Positions 8,186-16,794 of a stretch of DNA of 64,000 nucleotides are shown here, one piece after another; positions within the stretch are counted from its first letter, which is position 1, and each line of letters starts with the position of its first letter. The stretch lies in assembly GCA_002702705.1 (NCBI GenBank), contig PABH01000024.1:62001-126000 (forward strand), read 5' to 3'. The notes beneath the pieces were generated by a model that saw only the letters and a list, made by a program, of their open reading frames with translations, made no database searches and had not been told where the DNA came from. This DNA is from Anaerolineaceae bacterium (GTDB lineage: Bacteria; Chloroflexota; Anaerolineae; Anaerolineales; Anaerolineaceae). The position numbers and the translations under genes were made by a program.

Positions 8186-10312
8186 CTAATTATCTTCCGA
8201 ATAATCATAAATTTTTTGGAATGTTGTTACAGAAATTTCTTGAGGAGACCGTAAACACGGATCTTTTTTTTCTGATTGGATGAATATTCTTCTATATTCT
8301 TGTAAATCGATAGGGTTTTTAAGTATTATAGTATTACTAAATAAAATCACCATTAATTCATTATCAATATTCATATTAGCAGTTTTATAAATATCGTTCC
8401 ATTTATAAATCCCAAGTCGTTTGTATTTATTAAAAAGATTCTTAGGTTTGTCTATATCAATATTATCAAGGGTAGAAATTGCTCTAATCTGTTTTGTTCC
8501 GATATGTTGCCCAGAGGTAATATACCATACAATTCTGGCTGGATATTTCATATGTTTATTAACTTTTGCTGATCTATAGTATGCATTTTCAAAACTCAAA
8601 GCAGATTCAATCTCAGCTTTAAACAGTGTTTGTTGAGCTAATTTTTCATCAAATAAATGTTGAGCCCATTGGGGTTTAATTGGAATAACATATATAGGAA
8701 TTCCAGAATCAATAATTTTGGCAGGCGAAATTTTGTTTTCCACAAACTTTATTTTATAGGGATCATTTTTTAATACTGCATCTTTTATTTCCAGTATTAA
8801 TTTATTGATAAAATTGTTTAAAAAGGGAAATTTGTTTTTAATAATTTTTAATTCTTCAATTATTTCTTTGCTCGTTTTTAACCCTTGTAAATTTATCTTA
8901 ATTAATGCATCTTCGTCTTTTGTAAAACCAATCTCATATGATGATGCTACCATTTGGGTGTGATTACATCTATCAACAACTTTAGTAATAAGTTTGTTTT
9001 GTTTTATAGAATATCTAACAACCCAATGTAATAAATATCTTTGAAGTGTACCTGATAATTTCCCTTTTTCAATTCTTAATATTGGTACTAAAAGCTCATT
9101 ATCTCTTTTTTCTAAACAAAGTAATCCTAAAAGGTTCTTATCTTGTTTTTGAATAAATACATCACACTTTTCAACATCAGAAATTATTGCGTGAATATGT
9201 TTTGAAAAGGTTCTGAATTTCTCTTTGCATGCAGAACAAAGAAATTTCATTGCTATTTCATCAAAATTTCCAGAAAGTTTTAATTGTTCTAATTCAGAAC
9301 CCGCGATCTCTATTGGTCTATATTCAGAATCTCTTTTTAGTTCGTCTAATGAAACAATAAATTCAGCGGGTTTAATAACTTTAATATTATAAAAATTTTC
9401 AATTTCTGTTGCGCGTTTTAGTAGGGGTTCATCCTGGGTAAGATAAAATTCAATATTGTTGAGAATCGCTATACATAAATGTCTAATATCGCTCATTGTG
9501 TTTTCGTTTGGATTTTTGGGAAAATACTTTGAGAGTTGTTCATGAAGATTGTTTATTTTGTCATCATCAGCTTTTATTTCCTTAAAAAAACCAGCATAGT
9601 AAAAACGTTTTTTTCGAATATCTTGATCTATATTTTTGGATATTTCCATTTTTACTTCTGAAGTAATTAAAATCTCTATTTCTTCTTCTAGCCAATCATC
9701 TGTTAGTGCTTTTGCTTCTTCAAACAATAAAAGGTCATCTGAGGTTAAGGATTGATTTATATCCTCTTGAAGTCTTATAAATACATTTGTATCAATTACA
9801 ACCTTAACCTTTGTTTCATTTTTTATGCTTTCAGTTAAATTCAATAACGGTAACGGTTTAAGCTCTTTTTGCCATAAGATTAATAAATCATCGCTTTTTC
9901 CTTTTTTTTCATAAACTTGAGTGAAACCAAGTTTGTTCCAAAGTTTTGTAGCATGAGTATAAGCGCGTTTGCACTTTAGTTTAACTGCAAAAAAACCTTT
10001 GTTTATCGCATCTCTTTCGAGAAGATCATATAATAATTTCGGAATATCTTTTCCTCGATGATCTTTATCAATACATAAGTGCACTATTACAATATGTGGA
10101 TTTCCAAGGTGTTTGTTCGTTGTTCGAAAAAGCAAATAGCCAATTAATCTATTTTCTTGTATAGCAACAATTATAGACTTCTTTTTAAAATATTCTTCAA
10201 AAGCCCCTTGAGGTAGGAAACCAAGAGTTTTACTGTTTTGTTTCCCTAAATCAACAACTTCTGTTAATAATTCTAAGTTTGTGAGGTATTCTATTTTGAT
10301 ATTATTTTCCAA
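8186..10312 (-). CDS. GNAT-PIN-(GNAT-like)-ASCH-like fusion protein
   Basis: A 708-residue multidomain protein. Residues 1-150 are a GNAT acetyltransferase, with the acetyl-CoA loop DKDHRGKDIPKLLYD near residue 83 and KLWNKLGF near 123. Residues 168-335 form a PIN ribonuclease domain with acidic residues in IDTN (Asp174), VKMEIS (Glu223), MSDIRH (Asp275) and TQDEP (Asp294). Residues about 340-480 contain a CSAC pair and a segment resembling a degenerate second GNAT domain. Residues 540-680 (VIPIKPQWAQHLF, then PARIVWYITSGQH) look like an ASCH/PUA fold. The start is TTG, four bases after GAGGGG. AT-richness far above its neighbours suggests horizontal transfer. Together with the 3' ASCH gene it may form an RNA-targeting toxin, defence or regulatory system; this is inference. 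Confidence 0.7.
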   Translation of the reverse strand: MENNIKIEYLTNLELLTEVVDLGKQNSKTLGFLPQGAFEEYFKKKSIIVAIQENRLIGYLLFRTTNKHLGNPHIVIVHLCIDKDHRGKDIPKLLYDLLERDAINKGFFAVKLKCKRAYTHATKLWNKLGFTQVYEKKGKSDDLLILWQKELKPLPLLNLTESIKNETKVKVVIDTNVFIRLQEDINQSLTSDDLLLFEEAKALTDDWLEEEIEILITSEVKMEISKNIDQDIRKKRFYYAGFFKEIKADDDKINNLHEQLSKYFPKNPNENTMSDIRHLCIAILNNIEFYLTQDEPLLKRATEIENFYNIKVIKPAEFIVSLDELKRDSEYRPIEIAGSELEQLKLSGNFDEIAMKFLCSACKEKFRTFSKHIHAIISDVEKCDVFIQKQDKNLLGLLCLEKRDNELLVPILRIEKGKLSGTLQRYLLHWVVRYSIKQNKLITKVVDRCNHTQMVASSYEIGFTKDEDALIKINLQGLKTSKEIIEELKIIKNKFPFLNNFINKLILEIKDAVLKNDPYKIKFVENKISPAKIIDSGIPIYVIPIKPQWAQHLFDEKLAQQTLFKAEIESALSFENAYYRSAKVNKHMKYPARIVWYITSGQHIGTKQIRAISTLDNIDIDKPKNLFNKYKRLGIYKWNDIYKTANMNIDNELMVILFSNTIILKNPIDLQEYRRIFIQSEKKDPCLRSPQEISVTTFQKIYDYSEDN

Positions 10313-10383
10313 AATTCCCCTCGATTTTTCAGATTATTAATTGACCAGGTTTGTAACTTTATTATAATATTGAAAAAAATAAA

Positions 10384-12459
10384 TTATTCTAAAATTTCCA
10401 GTAATGCCTTTACCACCATGGGGTCAAATAAAATGCCTGCGTTATCTTGAATGTATTTTTTTGTCTGCTGCTGTGACCAGGCTGGGCGGTAGGGGCGATC
10501 TGATAAAAGCGCATCCCATGCATCAACCACAGCAAAAATGCGGGCTGTTAACGGGATTTCCAATCCTTTAAGTCCATCAGGGTAACCACTGCCGTCCCAG
10601 CGTTCATGGTGGCGATAAGGAATGTCTAAGGCGGGGATTAGGTGATGTGTTTCCTTTAATAGATTATAGGCCAAAACGGGATGGGTTCGCATGGTGGCCC
10701 ATTCTTCTTCGGTGAGTGGTCCGGGTTTTTTTAGGATGCTGTCCGGAATGCCCATTTTTCCAATGTCATGTAACCGGGCTCCTCGTTGGATATGGATCCA
10801 TTCGGTTTCGGGAATGTTAAGTTTTTTCGCGAGTGCCAGTGTTAATTTTACAACCCGGTCCGAGTGTCCTTTCGTTTCGTTATCTCGTAGTTCGAGCGCA
10901 TTCGCCCATCCTTGTAAGGTGGTGTCATAGGAGAGTTCAAGTAGTCGTTTTGATTCTTTCAGGTTTGAGATCAGGCTTGAATCCGACAGACCAATTGCCA
11001 ATTGCCCCGTCAGGGTGGAGATAAAATTAAACCATTCCGGATCATTGGGCATGCTGTTTTTATAAATTAACTCTAAAACACCATACAGCCGATTTTTCGC
11101 AATCAGCGGTACACAAATCATGGTTTGAAATCCGGTTTGTTTGATGATGTCGATATGGTCCGATGATTTTTCGATGGCCTGAATATTGTGTGTTGTGACG
11201 ATTTCGCGAGTTAGGGCTGCACGGCCGATACAGTCGTCCATGGTAACCGGGATTTTAAACTCCGGATTAAGGGATAATCCAGTTTGACCTAATATCGAAA
11301 AGTCATTTTGATTGGGGTTAAACTTAAAAATAAAACATGCGTCCGCGTTTAATTCGTTTCGCGATACTTCCAAAGTCGTTTCAACCAAGGGGTAAACATC
11401 AACAAAGTTAATGATTGCAATATCGATTTGACGCAAGGCATCCAATTGACGGAGCTGGCGTTGGATGCGGGCTGCGTCCAATTTGGGCTGGGTTACATCA
11501 CGGGCAATTCCTTCCAGATATTCCAAATTTCCTTTTTCATCATAAACCTGTACTACCCGATGTTCAATAAAAATACAACGGCCATCTTTGTGTAAGCTGC
11601 GTAAGGTGATATTGATTTTGGTTTGATGTGGTTCTTTTAGTATTGCTAATTTTGTTTGGTCTTCCGGGATGATATGATCAAACATTAAAAGCGGGTTATT
11701 ATAATATTCTTGAGGGCGGTAGCCGGTAATTTTTTCAATGGCAGGGTTAATATAGGTAAATCCCGTCCTTGGCAATAATCGGTATCGGTAAATGGCATCC
11801 TGTGCGTTTTCAGCCAAACGCCAGAAACGCTGCTCACTATTGGTCCACTGCATACGCATCTGGGAAAGGTATAACATTAACGTGCCAATGGCCACCATAA
11901 AGGCTAAAACAGCACTGAGGAGATATCCCCATGGTGCAAACCATGTAATATTTGCCAAAATGGGGTAATCCGCTTTGTGGACACCCCAGATGATATATGA
12001 CCAACCAACCACGTTTTTACCAGAAAAAGCATATTGGTTATGATTCAGAAAGATGATGCCTGTAAAAATATAAATGATAGCTAAAAACGTAAATGTAGGC
12101 AGTGAAACCCACATAAAGTCGAGTTTAAATCCAACGGCAATTAAAATCCATATTGAACCGAGAATTGTATTAATTCCCCACCAGCGGGATTTTTTTCTAT
12201 CTAAAAATACAAATGAGCCCCACAATAAAAAATAACCACTTAATAAGGCAAAAATTTGATTCAAAACGAGCAAGAGGTCATGGTTACTCCCCAATTGCAT
12301 AATCAACTGCAGTCCCAGCCGGGCTGCATAAATTAACCAGGAAATTGTCCATAATTTTAAATAGTTCTTTCGTTCCTGGAGGTATAAAAACCCAAAAATA
12401 TAAATCAGCATTAAGGTTGTCAAAAATGCTGCGAAGATAGAAGATGTTAAAGGTATCAT
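10384..12459 (-). CDS. Membrane sensor with PAS, GAF and HD-GYP domains (c-di-GMP phosphodiesterase)
   Basis: A 691-residue signalling protein. About seven hydrophobic segments fill residues 1-205 (membrane sensor). A PAS domain follows (about 213-330; NAQDAIYRYR, GYRPQEYY), then a GAF domain (about 345-490) and a C-terminal HD-GYP domain (about 505-690). The catalytic signatures are intact: HSDRV, RLHDIGKMGIPD and HHERWDGSGYP. HD-GYP enzymes hydrolyse cyclic di-GMP to GMP, lowering its level in the cell. A partner of opposite activity (PAS-GGDEF) begins at 63400 but is far away. No clear Shine-Dalgarno sequence precedes the ATG; a TATGAT sits 7 bases upstream. It is a single-gene unit, lying downstream of and co-directional with lysS, whose terminator at 12564-12593 separates the two. 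Signal sensed: unknown. Confidence 0.88.
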   Translation of the reverse strand: MIPLTSSIFAAFLTTLMLIYIFGFLYLQERKNYLKLWTISWLIYAARLGLQLIMQLGSNHDLLLVLNQIFALLSGYFLLWGSFVFLDRKKSRWWGINTILGSIWILIAVGFKLDFMWVSLPTFTFLAIIYIFTGIIFLNHNQYAFSGKNVVGWSYIIWGVHKADYPILANITWFAPWGYLLSAVLAFMVAIGTLMLYLSQMRMQWTNSEQRFWRLAENAQDAIYRYRLLPRTGFTYINPAIEKITGYRPQEYYNNPLLMFDHIIPEDQTKLAILKEPHQTKINITLRSLHKDGRCIFIEHRVVQVYDEKGNLEYLEGIARDVTQPKLDAARIQRQLRQLDALRQIDIAIINFVDVYPLVETTLEVSRNELNADACFIFKFNPNQNDFSILGQTGLSLNPEFKIPVTMDDCIGRAALTREIVTTHNIQAIEKSSDHIDIIKQTGFQTMICVPLIAKNRLYGVLELIYKNSMPNDPEWFNFISTLTGQLAIGLSDSSLISNLKESKRLLELSYDTTLQGWANALELRDNETKGHSDRVVKLTLALAKKLNIPETEWIHIQRGARLHDIGKMGIPDSILKKPGPLTEEEWATMRTHPVLAYNLLKETHHLIPALDIPYRHHERWDGSGYPDGLKGLEIPLTARIFAVVDAWDALLSDRPYRPAWSQQQTKKYIQDNAGILFDPMVVKALLEILE

Positions 12460-12563
12460 GCTTTATATCATATGGCCCTTATAAAGACTTGTTACCTTTA
12501 GTTTACCTTATTAATGGATAGTTTGTTGGAGAAATAACCAAATTTTTATGTGAAATTAACTAC

Positions 12564-12593
12564 AAAAAAACAAGGGCACTCCGCCCTTGTTTT
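12564..12593 (-). terminator. Intrinsic terminator of lysS
   Basis: Hairpin arms CAAGGGC and GCCCTTG (12571-12577, 12583-12589) extend by four A-T pairs. Read on the minus strand they are followed by a seven-T run (12564-12570). It lies 21 bases past the lysS stop codon. Confidence 0.85.
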
Positions 12594-12613
12594 GTAGATC
12601 AATTTTATTTTTT

Positions 12614-14131
12614 TTACTCTTCCACTTTACGTAAGTGGGGGAAGAGTAAAACTTCGCGAATGGTCTGTTGATTGGTCAGCAGCATCACCAGCCGATCCAC
12701 CCCCATGCCAAATCCACCGGTTGGCGGCATACCATAAGACATGGCGCGTAAATAATCTTCATCCATCGGGTGGCGTTCTTCATCCTCAGATTCATAATCG
12801 CGGCCCATTTCGATAAATCGCTGTTCCTGATCCAAGGGATCGTTTAACTCGGTGAACGCATTACATAATTCCATGCCAGCCACAAACCCTTCGAAACGTT
12901 CCACGGTCGTTGGGTCACCAGGTTTGCTTTTTGCCAGCGGAGAAATATCACGCGGGTAATCATAAAGGAAGGTAGGCTCCAGCAGGGTAGGCTCGAGATA
13001 ATCTCCAATGAGTGCATCAATTAATTTGCCGCGGGCGCTGCCTGGTTTAAAGGGGTAATTTTTTGCTTTCATTGCCGCTTCTAAACTATCGGCTGTAGGA
13101 TGTTGGTTGATATCAATGCCGGTGGTTTCGATTAACCCCTGGCGTAATTCCAAACGTTTCCAGGGTGGGGAAAGGTTGATGGTGTTGCCGCGGAATTGGA
13201 TGGTGCGCGTTCCCAATACATTATCACAGACATAGGCCAGCATATTCTCTGTCAGTTCCATAATCTGATGATAATCAGCATAGGCCATATACAGTTCAAG
13301 CTGGGTGAATTCCGGGTTGTGTTTGTAAGAGACACCCTCGTTGCGGAAATCACGTCCAATTTCATAAACCCGGTCAATCCCACCCACAATCAGGCGTTTG
13401 AGATATAACTCAAATGAAATCCTTAAGTACAATTCTTGTTTTAATTGATTGTGTTGGGTAACAAATGGCCGGGCAGCAGCACCACCATAAATTGGCTGAA
13501 GGATGGGTGTTTCGACTTCAAGAAAATCAAGATTATCAAGATATTCTCTTAAAGCACGTACGGTACCAGCCCGAACCTGAAAGATTTTCCGTACATCCGG
13601 GTTTACCGCCAGGTCAGCGTATCGTTGGCGGTAGCGGGTCTCGGAGTCGGTTAACCCAGCATGGCGGATAACCTGCCCATCGACCACTTCGTCTTTGGCG
13701 GCTGGCAGTGGGGTAACGGCTTTGGCAAGCATACGGAAGGAATCAACCAATACCGAAATTTCGCCCGTTTTGGTTCGGAAAAGTGTGCCGGTGGCTTCGA
13801 TAAAGTCACCTAAGTCAAAATCTTCTTTAATTCGTTTTAAGCCATCCTGGCCGATATTATTGACGCGGAAAAATAATTGAATACGTCCGGTGCTGTCTTC
13901 AATATGGATAAAGACGATCTTACCCATCGGGCGGTTGGCACGGATGCGGCCTGCCAAGGTAACTTCGATCTTTTCTTCCGGGTCACCGGTTTTTTCCATT
14001 TCTTCAAACAAGTGAATCGCTTCCATTGCACGGTGAGTGGGATGGGCTGTGGTTGGATATGGGTCAATCCCTTCAGCACGCATCCGCTCAATTTTTTCAA
14101 GCCTGATTTTTTCCAGTTCTGTTCTTTCCAT
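12614..14131 (-). CDS. lysS: Lysyl-tRNA synthetase, class II
   Basis: A 505-residue class II lysyl-tRNA synthetase, which charges tRNA-Lys with lysine using ATP. The N-terminal anticodon-binding OB-fold (about residues 50-150) contains LAGRIRANRPMGKIVF. Class II motif 2 appears as RDFRNEGVSYKHNPEFTQLE and motif 3 as GGFGMGVDRLVMLLT near the C-terminus; both are intact. The ATG at 14131 is chosen since AAAGGTG lies 9 bases upstream; a GTG four codons earlier is part of that same site. It follows greA, with an intrinsic terminator between them, so expression may be only partly coupled. The order greA-lysS is common in many bacteria. Confidence 0.96.
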   Translation of the reverse strand: MERTELEKIRLEKIERMRAEGIDPYPTTAHPTHRAMEAIHLFEEMEKTGDPEEKIEVTLAGRIRANRPMGKIVFIHIEDSTGRIQLFFRVNNIGQDGLKRIKEDFDLGDFIEATGTLFRTKTGEISVLVDSFRMLAKAVTPLPAAKDEVVDGQVIRHAGLTDSETRYRQRYADLAVNPDVRKIFQVRAGTVRALREYLDNLDFLEVETPILQPIYGGAAARPFVTQHNQLKQELYLRISFELYLKRLIVGGIDRVYEIGRDFRNEGVSYKHNPEFTQLELYMAYADYHQIMELTENMLAYVCDNVLGTRTIQFRGNTINLSPPWKRLELRQGLIETTGIDINQHPTADSLEAAMKAKNYPFKPGSARGKLIDALIGDYLEPTLLEPTFLYDYPRDISPLAKSKPGDPTTVERFEGFVAGMELCNAFTELNDPLDQEQRFIEMGRDYESEDEERHPMDEDYLRAMSYGMPPTGGFGMGVDRLVMLLTNQQTIREVLLFPHLRKVEE

Positions 14132-14170
14132 CCGTTTTTGCACCTTTCAATTCTTCAATCGTAAATTTTC

Positions 14171-14206
14171 AAAAAAAAACCCTACCCTCAAATTTTGCGG
14201 GCAGGG
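14171..14206 (-). terminator. Intrinsic terminator of greA
   Basis: On the minus strand an 8-base stem (arms 14199-14206 and 14180-14187, one G-T wobble) is followed by a run of T (14171-14179). It lies in the greA-lysS gap, so it either ends greA or attenuates read-through into lysS. Confidence 0.75.
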
Positions 14207-14227
14207 CGTGTATGTTTCCCTGTGAAT

Positions 14228-14689
14228 TTATTCTACCTTAATCACGTTAACCGTGAAAGATCCCGCTGGCGCTTGTACTGTTACCTTATCGCCTGCCTTA
14301 TGCCCAAATAATGCCTTACCCAAAGGGGATTCATTTGAAATTTTGCCGAGCTCTGGTTTGGCTTCGGCAGCTCCCACGATGATATATTCTTCAGGTTCAA
14401 AATCATCTTCTTTTACGGTCACTCGGGAACCGACTTGAATGGTACCCGGTGCGGTATTTGGATCGGCAATCCGGGCGGTACCTAATAAATATTCCAGTTC
14501 GTTAATTCGGCCTTCGACAAAAGACTGTTCATTTTTCGCGGCTTCATATTCTGCGTTTTCGATCAGATCCCCGTCATCCATCGCATTATGTAAGCGGTCT
14601 GCAACTTCTTTTCGTTTTTCTGTGCGCAAGTAATTTAATTCTTGCTGTAGTTCTTCATAACCTTCTTGGGTTAGAAATATAATTGACAT
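14228..14689 (-). CDS. greA: Transcription elongation factor GreA
   Basis: A 153-residue protein of exact GreA length. The N-terminal coiled coil (residues 1-75) contains LTQEGYEELQQEL and ends in the tip acidic pair DDGDLIENAEYEAAKNEQ, whose acidic residues coordinate the second magnesium ion in RNA polymerase. The C-terminal FKBP-like domain includes VGAAEAKPELGKISNESPLG. GreA rescues backtracked RNA polymerase by stimulating cleavage of the RNA 3' end. AAAAGGAAA lies 4 bases before the ATG. It is the first gene of a greA-lysS pair on the minus strand. Confidence 0.96.
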   Translation of the reverse strand: MSIIFLTQEGYEELQQELNYLRTEKRKEVADRLHNAMDDGDLIENAEYEAAKNEQSFVEGRINELEYLLGTARIADPNTAPGTIQVGSRVTVKEDDFEPEEYIIVGAAEAKPELGKISNESPLGKALFGHKAGDKVTVQAPAGSFTVNVIKVE

Positions 14690-14919
14690 GTCTTTCCTTT
14701 TATAATCTACATTGGGTGTAAATTTATTTTAATTGGTTATTTTGTATTAATTAAACAAAAGAACCCCTCTAACCAGAGCGATTGGTTGTACCAAATAGTA
14801 AAGTAGCAAGATATTATCATAATTTAATTTGGAATGCAAGCGGTTTTTATTTAAAGACTTTCATAAACCGTGTCATAATATTAAAATTGTTGAGAAACAG
14901 TTCCGTTCGGAGGGAAGAT

Positions 14920-16167
14920 ATGATAAAAAACCAGAAATCAATCCATTTGTGGTTGGGGATGATCCTGATCTTGTTTGTAAGTTTTGCCTGCCGGCTGCCA
15001 ATCGGGAATGATGAGCCCCAACCGGGTGAAAACTTGGAGGCTACCATAACGGTTTTGCAAACCGATGTGGCAGCAAACCAGGCAGATCAGCCGCACAGCC
15101 TGGAAGATGTTCAACCGACGCCAGAAGCTGATCAACCGACCCCTGAAGCTGATCCCATTGTGAACCAACCATACCGCGGATTTGTTGTTTTCCGCGATAA
15201 CCAGTTTTATGGTTATGATTTTAATGGCAATTCGCTTGGTGTGCAGTATCCAGCCGGACAGCAAAGTTATTATGGAGAAAATGAAGTCAGCCTTTTGCCG
15301 GATATCATTTATTACACCCAATTTGGCGAAGGTATTACCGGGGTATATCGTGTTGATGCATCTCAAACCCAGCAGCTTGATTTTATTCCCAGTGGAAACA
15401 GCCCCATTTCTATTGCCGTTTCGCCGGATGGAAATAAGATTGCCTGGAGCAGTGGAGAATGGGCGGAAGGTGCACCGGAAACCCAGTTGTATATCGCCAA
15501 TATGGATGGGAGTGACCAGCGTTTGGTCGCTGAATTGACAGCGGCAGACCAGGCAGAATATTGGCGTGTTTATCACCCGTTGCGCTGGACAGATGATGGC
15601 AAACTGGTATACGCTACCGGTTTGACAGGCATTGGCGGGTATATGCTCTTTTGGGGATATAACGGCATGTATTGGTATGATCCCACGAGCGGAACGAGTC
15701 AGACTATGGTTTCTGATGAGGAGCGCTTGGGCTTGTGCTTAAGTAGTGTTTCACATGACCTGACGATGGTTGCCATTGTGTGTGGTGATGGAGATGCTGT
15801 GGTGCGGGTGCGGCAGTTGAACAGCGGTGTAGAAACAGCTTTCCCGCTGGTGGAAGGTCAAAACCTGGCGGGTTCGGCAAAATTCTCCAGTGACGATACC
15901 TGGCTGGCTTATGTTACACAAACCCAAAATTACGAGGATGAACGTGGCAAGGTCGTGGTCGTGCCGGTGGATGGCAGCCAGGCACCGCGCATTGTGGCAG
16001 AGATTGATGGCGGCAGTTTTATTGTGCAGGGCTGGTTGGACGCAGATCGTTTTTTGGTAACAAGGAACGAGATAGAAACCAGTAACAGCACAATTTGGAT
16101 TATGAGTAAAGATGGAGCCCTGGTGCAGGAGTTGGTCTCCGGTAATTTTGTTGGTTTAATGCCGTAA
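14920..16167 (+). CDS. Secreted lipoprotein with TolB-like beta-propeller
   Basis: A 415-residue lipoprotein. The start at 14920 has GGAGGGA 5 bases upstream and gives a typical signal: basic residues, a hydrophobic core (LWLGMILILFVSF) and a lipobox cysteine in FACRLP. A low-complexity linker follows, with a duplicated QPTPEAD unit. The rest is made of WD40/TolB-like blades, for example ISIAVSPDGNKIAWSSGEW and LAYVTQTQNYEDERGKVVVV. Such lipoprotein propellers bind ligands or proteins at the cell surface; the partner is unknown. Downstream lie two copies of a palindromic repeat (16191-16313 and 16434-16538). It is a single-gene unit on the plus strand. Confidence 0.8.
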   Translation: MIKNQKSIHLWLGMILILFVSFACRLPIGNDEPQPGENLEATITVLQTDVAANQADQPHSLEDVQPTPEADQPTPEADPIVNQPYRGFVVFRDNQFYGYDFNGNSLGVQYPAGQQSYYGENEVSLLPDIIYYTQFGEGITGVYRVDASQTQQLDFIPSGNSPISIAVSPDGNKIAWSSGEWAEGAPETQLYIANMDGSDQRLVAELTAADQAEYWRVYHPLRWTDDGKLVYATGLTGIGGYMLFWGYNGMYWYDPTSGTSQTMVSDEERLGLCLSSVSHDLTMVAIVCGDGDAVVRVRQLNSGVETAFPLVEGQNLAGSAKFSSDDTWLAYVTQTQNYEDERGKVVVVPVDGSQAPRIVAEIDGGSFIVQGWLDADRFLVTRNEIETSNSTIWIMSKDGALVQELVSGNFVGLMP

Positions 16168-16190
16168 GTGAATTAATCATACGATTCAAG

Positions 16191-16313
16191 AAGAGCAAAA
16201 ACCGAAATGTCGTCTCGCATAATTCTCCATCTTCTTGCCTGGTAACTTCGCTTTAATCATAAACTTTTCCGCAAAAATCTCGGTTTTGCAACGTTGCCCG
16301 ACCTCGAGATTTT
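16191..16313 (+). repeat. Palindromic intergenic repeat, family R1, copy A
   Basis: A repeat of about 120 bases. It opens AAGAGCAAAAACCGA, has a central GGTAACTTCGCTTTAA block, then ATCTCGGTTTTG complementary to the opening, and closes with ACCTCGAGATTTT. Near-identical copies lie at 16434-16538 and 21014-21138, all in the same orientation. The 120 bases between copies A and B hold no gene. Confidence 0.8.
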
Positions 16314-16433
16314 GGGATTCGATGGGTCTTTGTTGGCAGGGTTTACCTGGTGGAAAATTAACCGCGGGTGCGGCATATCATCTCGAGGTATGCTCTTTTT
16401 GTATTGGGTAAGAATAATCACTGGCATTTGTAG

Positions 16434-16538
16434 AGAGCAAAAACCGAGATGTTTCTTGCATAATTCTCTATCTACTTGCTCTGGTAACTTCGCTTTAAAT
16501 GTAAACTTTAATCCAAAAATCTCGGTTTTGGGGCCTTG
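16434..16538 (+). repeat. Palindromic intergenic repeat, family R1, copy B
   Basis: Starts AGAGCAAAAACCGAGATG, shares the central GGTAACTTCGCTTTAAA block with copy A, and ends in AAATCTCGGTTTTG. The inverted ends AAAACCGAGAT and ATCTCGGTTTT are perfect over 11 bases, so a transcript could fold into a long hairpin. Confidence 0.8.
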
Positions 16539-16617
16539 AAGAATCTTGGTTTTTTTTAGCGAAGGCTATGGTTTATGAAAACACAAGGTATATCACAAAA
16601 TTAGTGACAAATTTCAG

Positions 16618-16646
16618 TTGGTCTTGATTTTAAATTATGCTAGAAT
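16618..16646 (+). promoter_or_regulatory. Predicted sigma-70-type promoter of the secreted nuclease gene
   Basis: TTGGTC (16618-16623), a 17-base spacer and TAGAAT (16641-16646) with a TGC extended -10 element. It would give a leader of about 140 bases before the ATG at 16795. The leader contains a CAGGAA/TTCCTG hairpin. Confidence 0.5.
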
Positions 16647-16794
16647 TTTTATCCGGAGGGGTTTGCAGGAATATACAAGGTGTTCCTGTGACCTGAAAAA
16701 CCTATATTTTCTTTTCCTAAGCTTCGTCACGGAAGACGAAAGTGGTATCTATGTGTCTCATCCACACAAAATTCAAACAGGAGAAAACGGATTA

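Noticed and set aside
16294-16539. 81-codon frame between the lipoprotein and nuclease genes
   Set aside because: It is composed of R1 repeat sequence; its product has no signal or family features.
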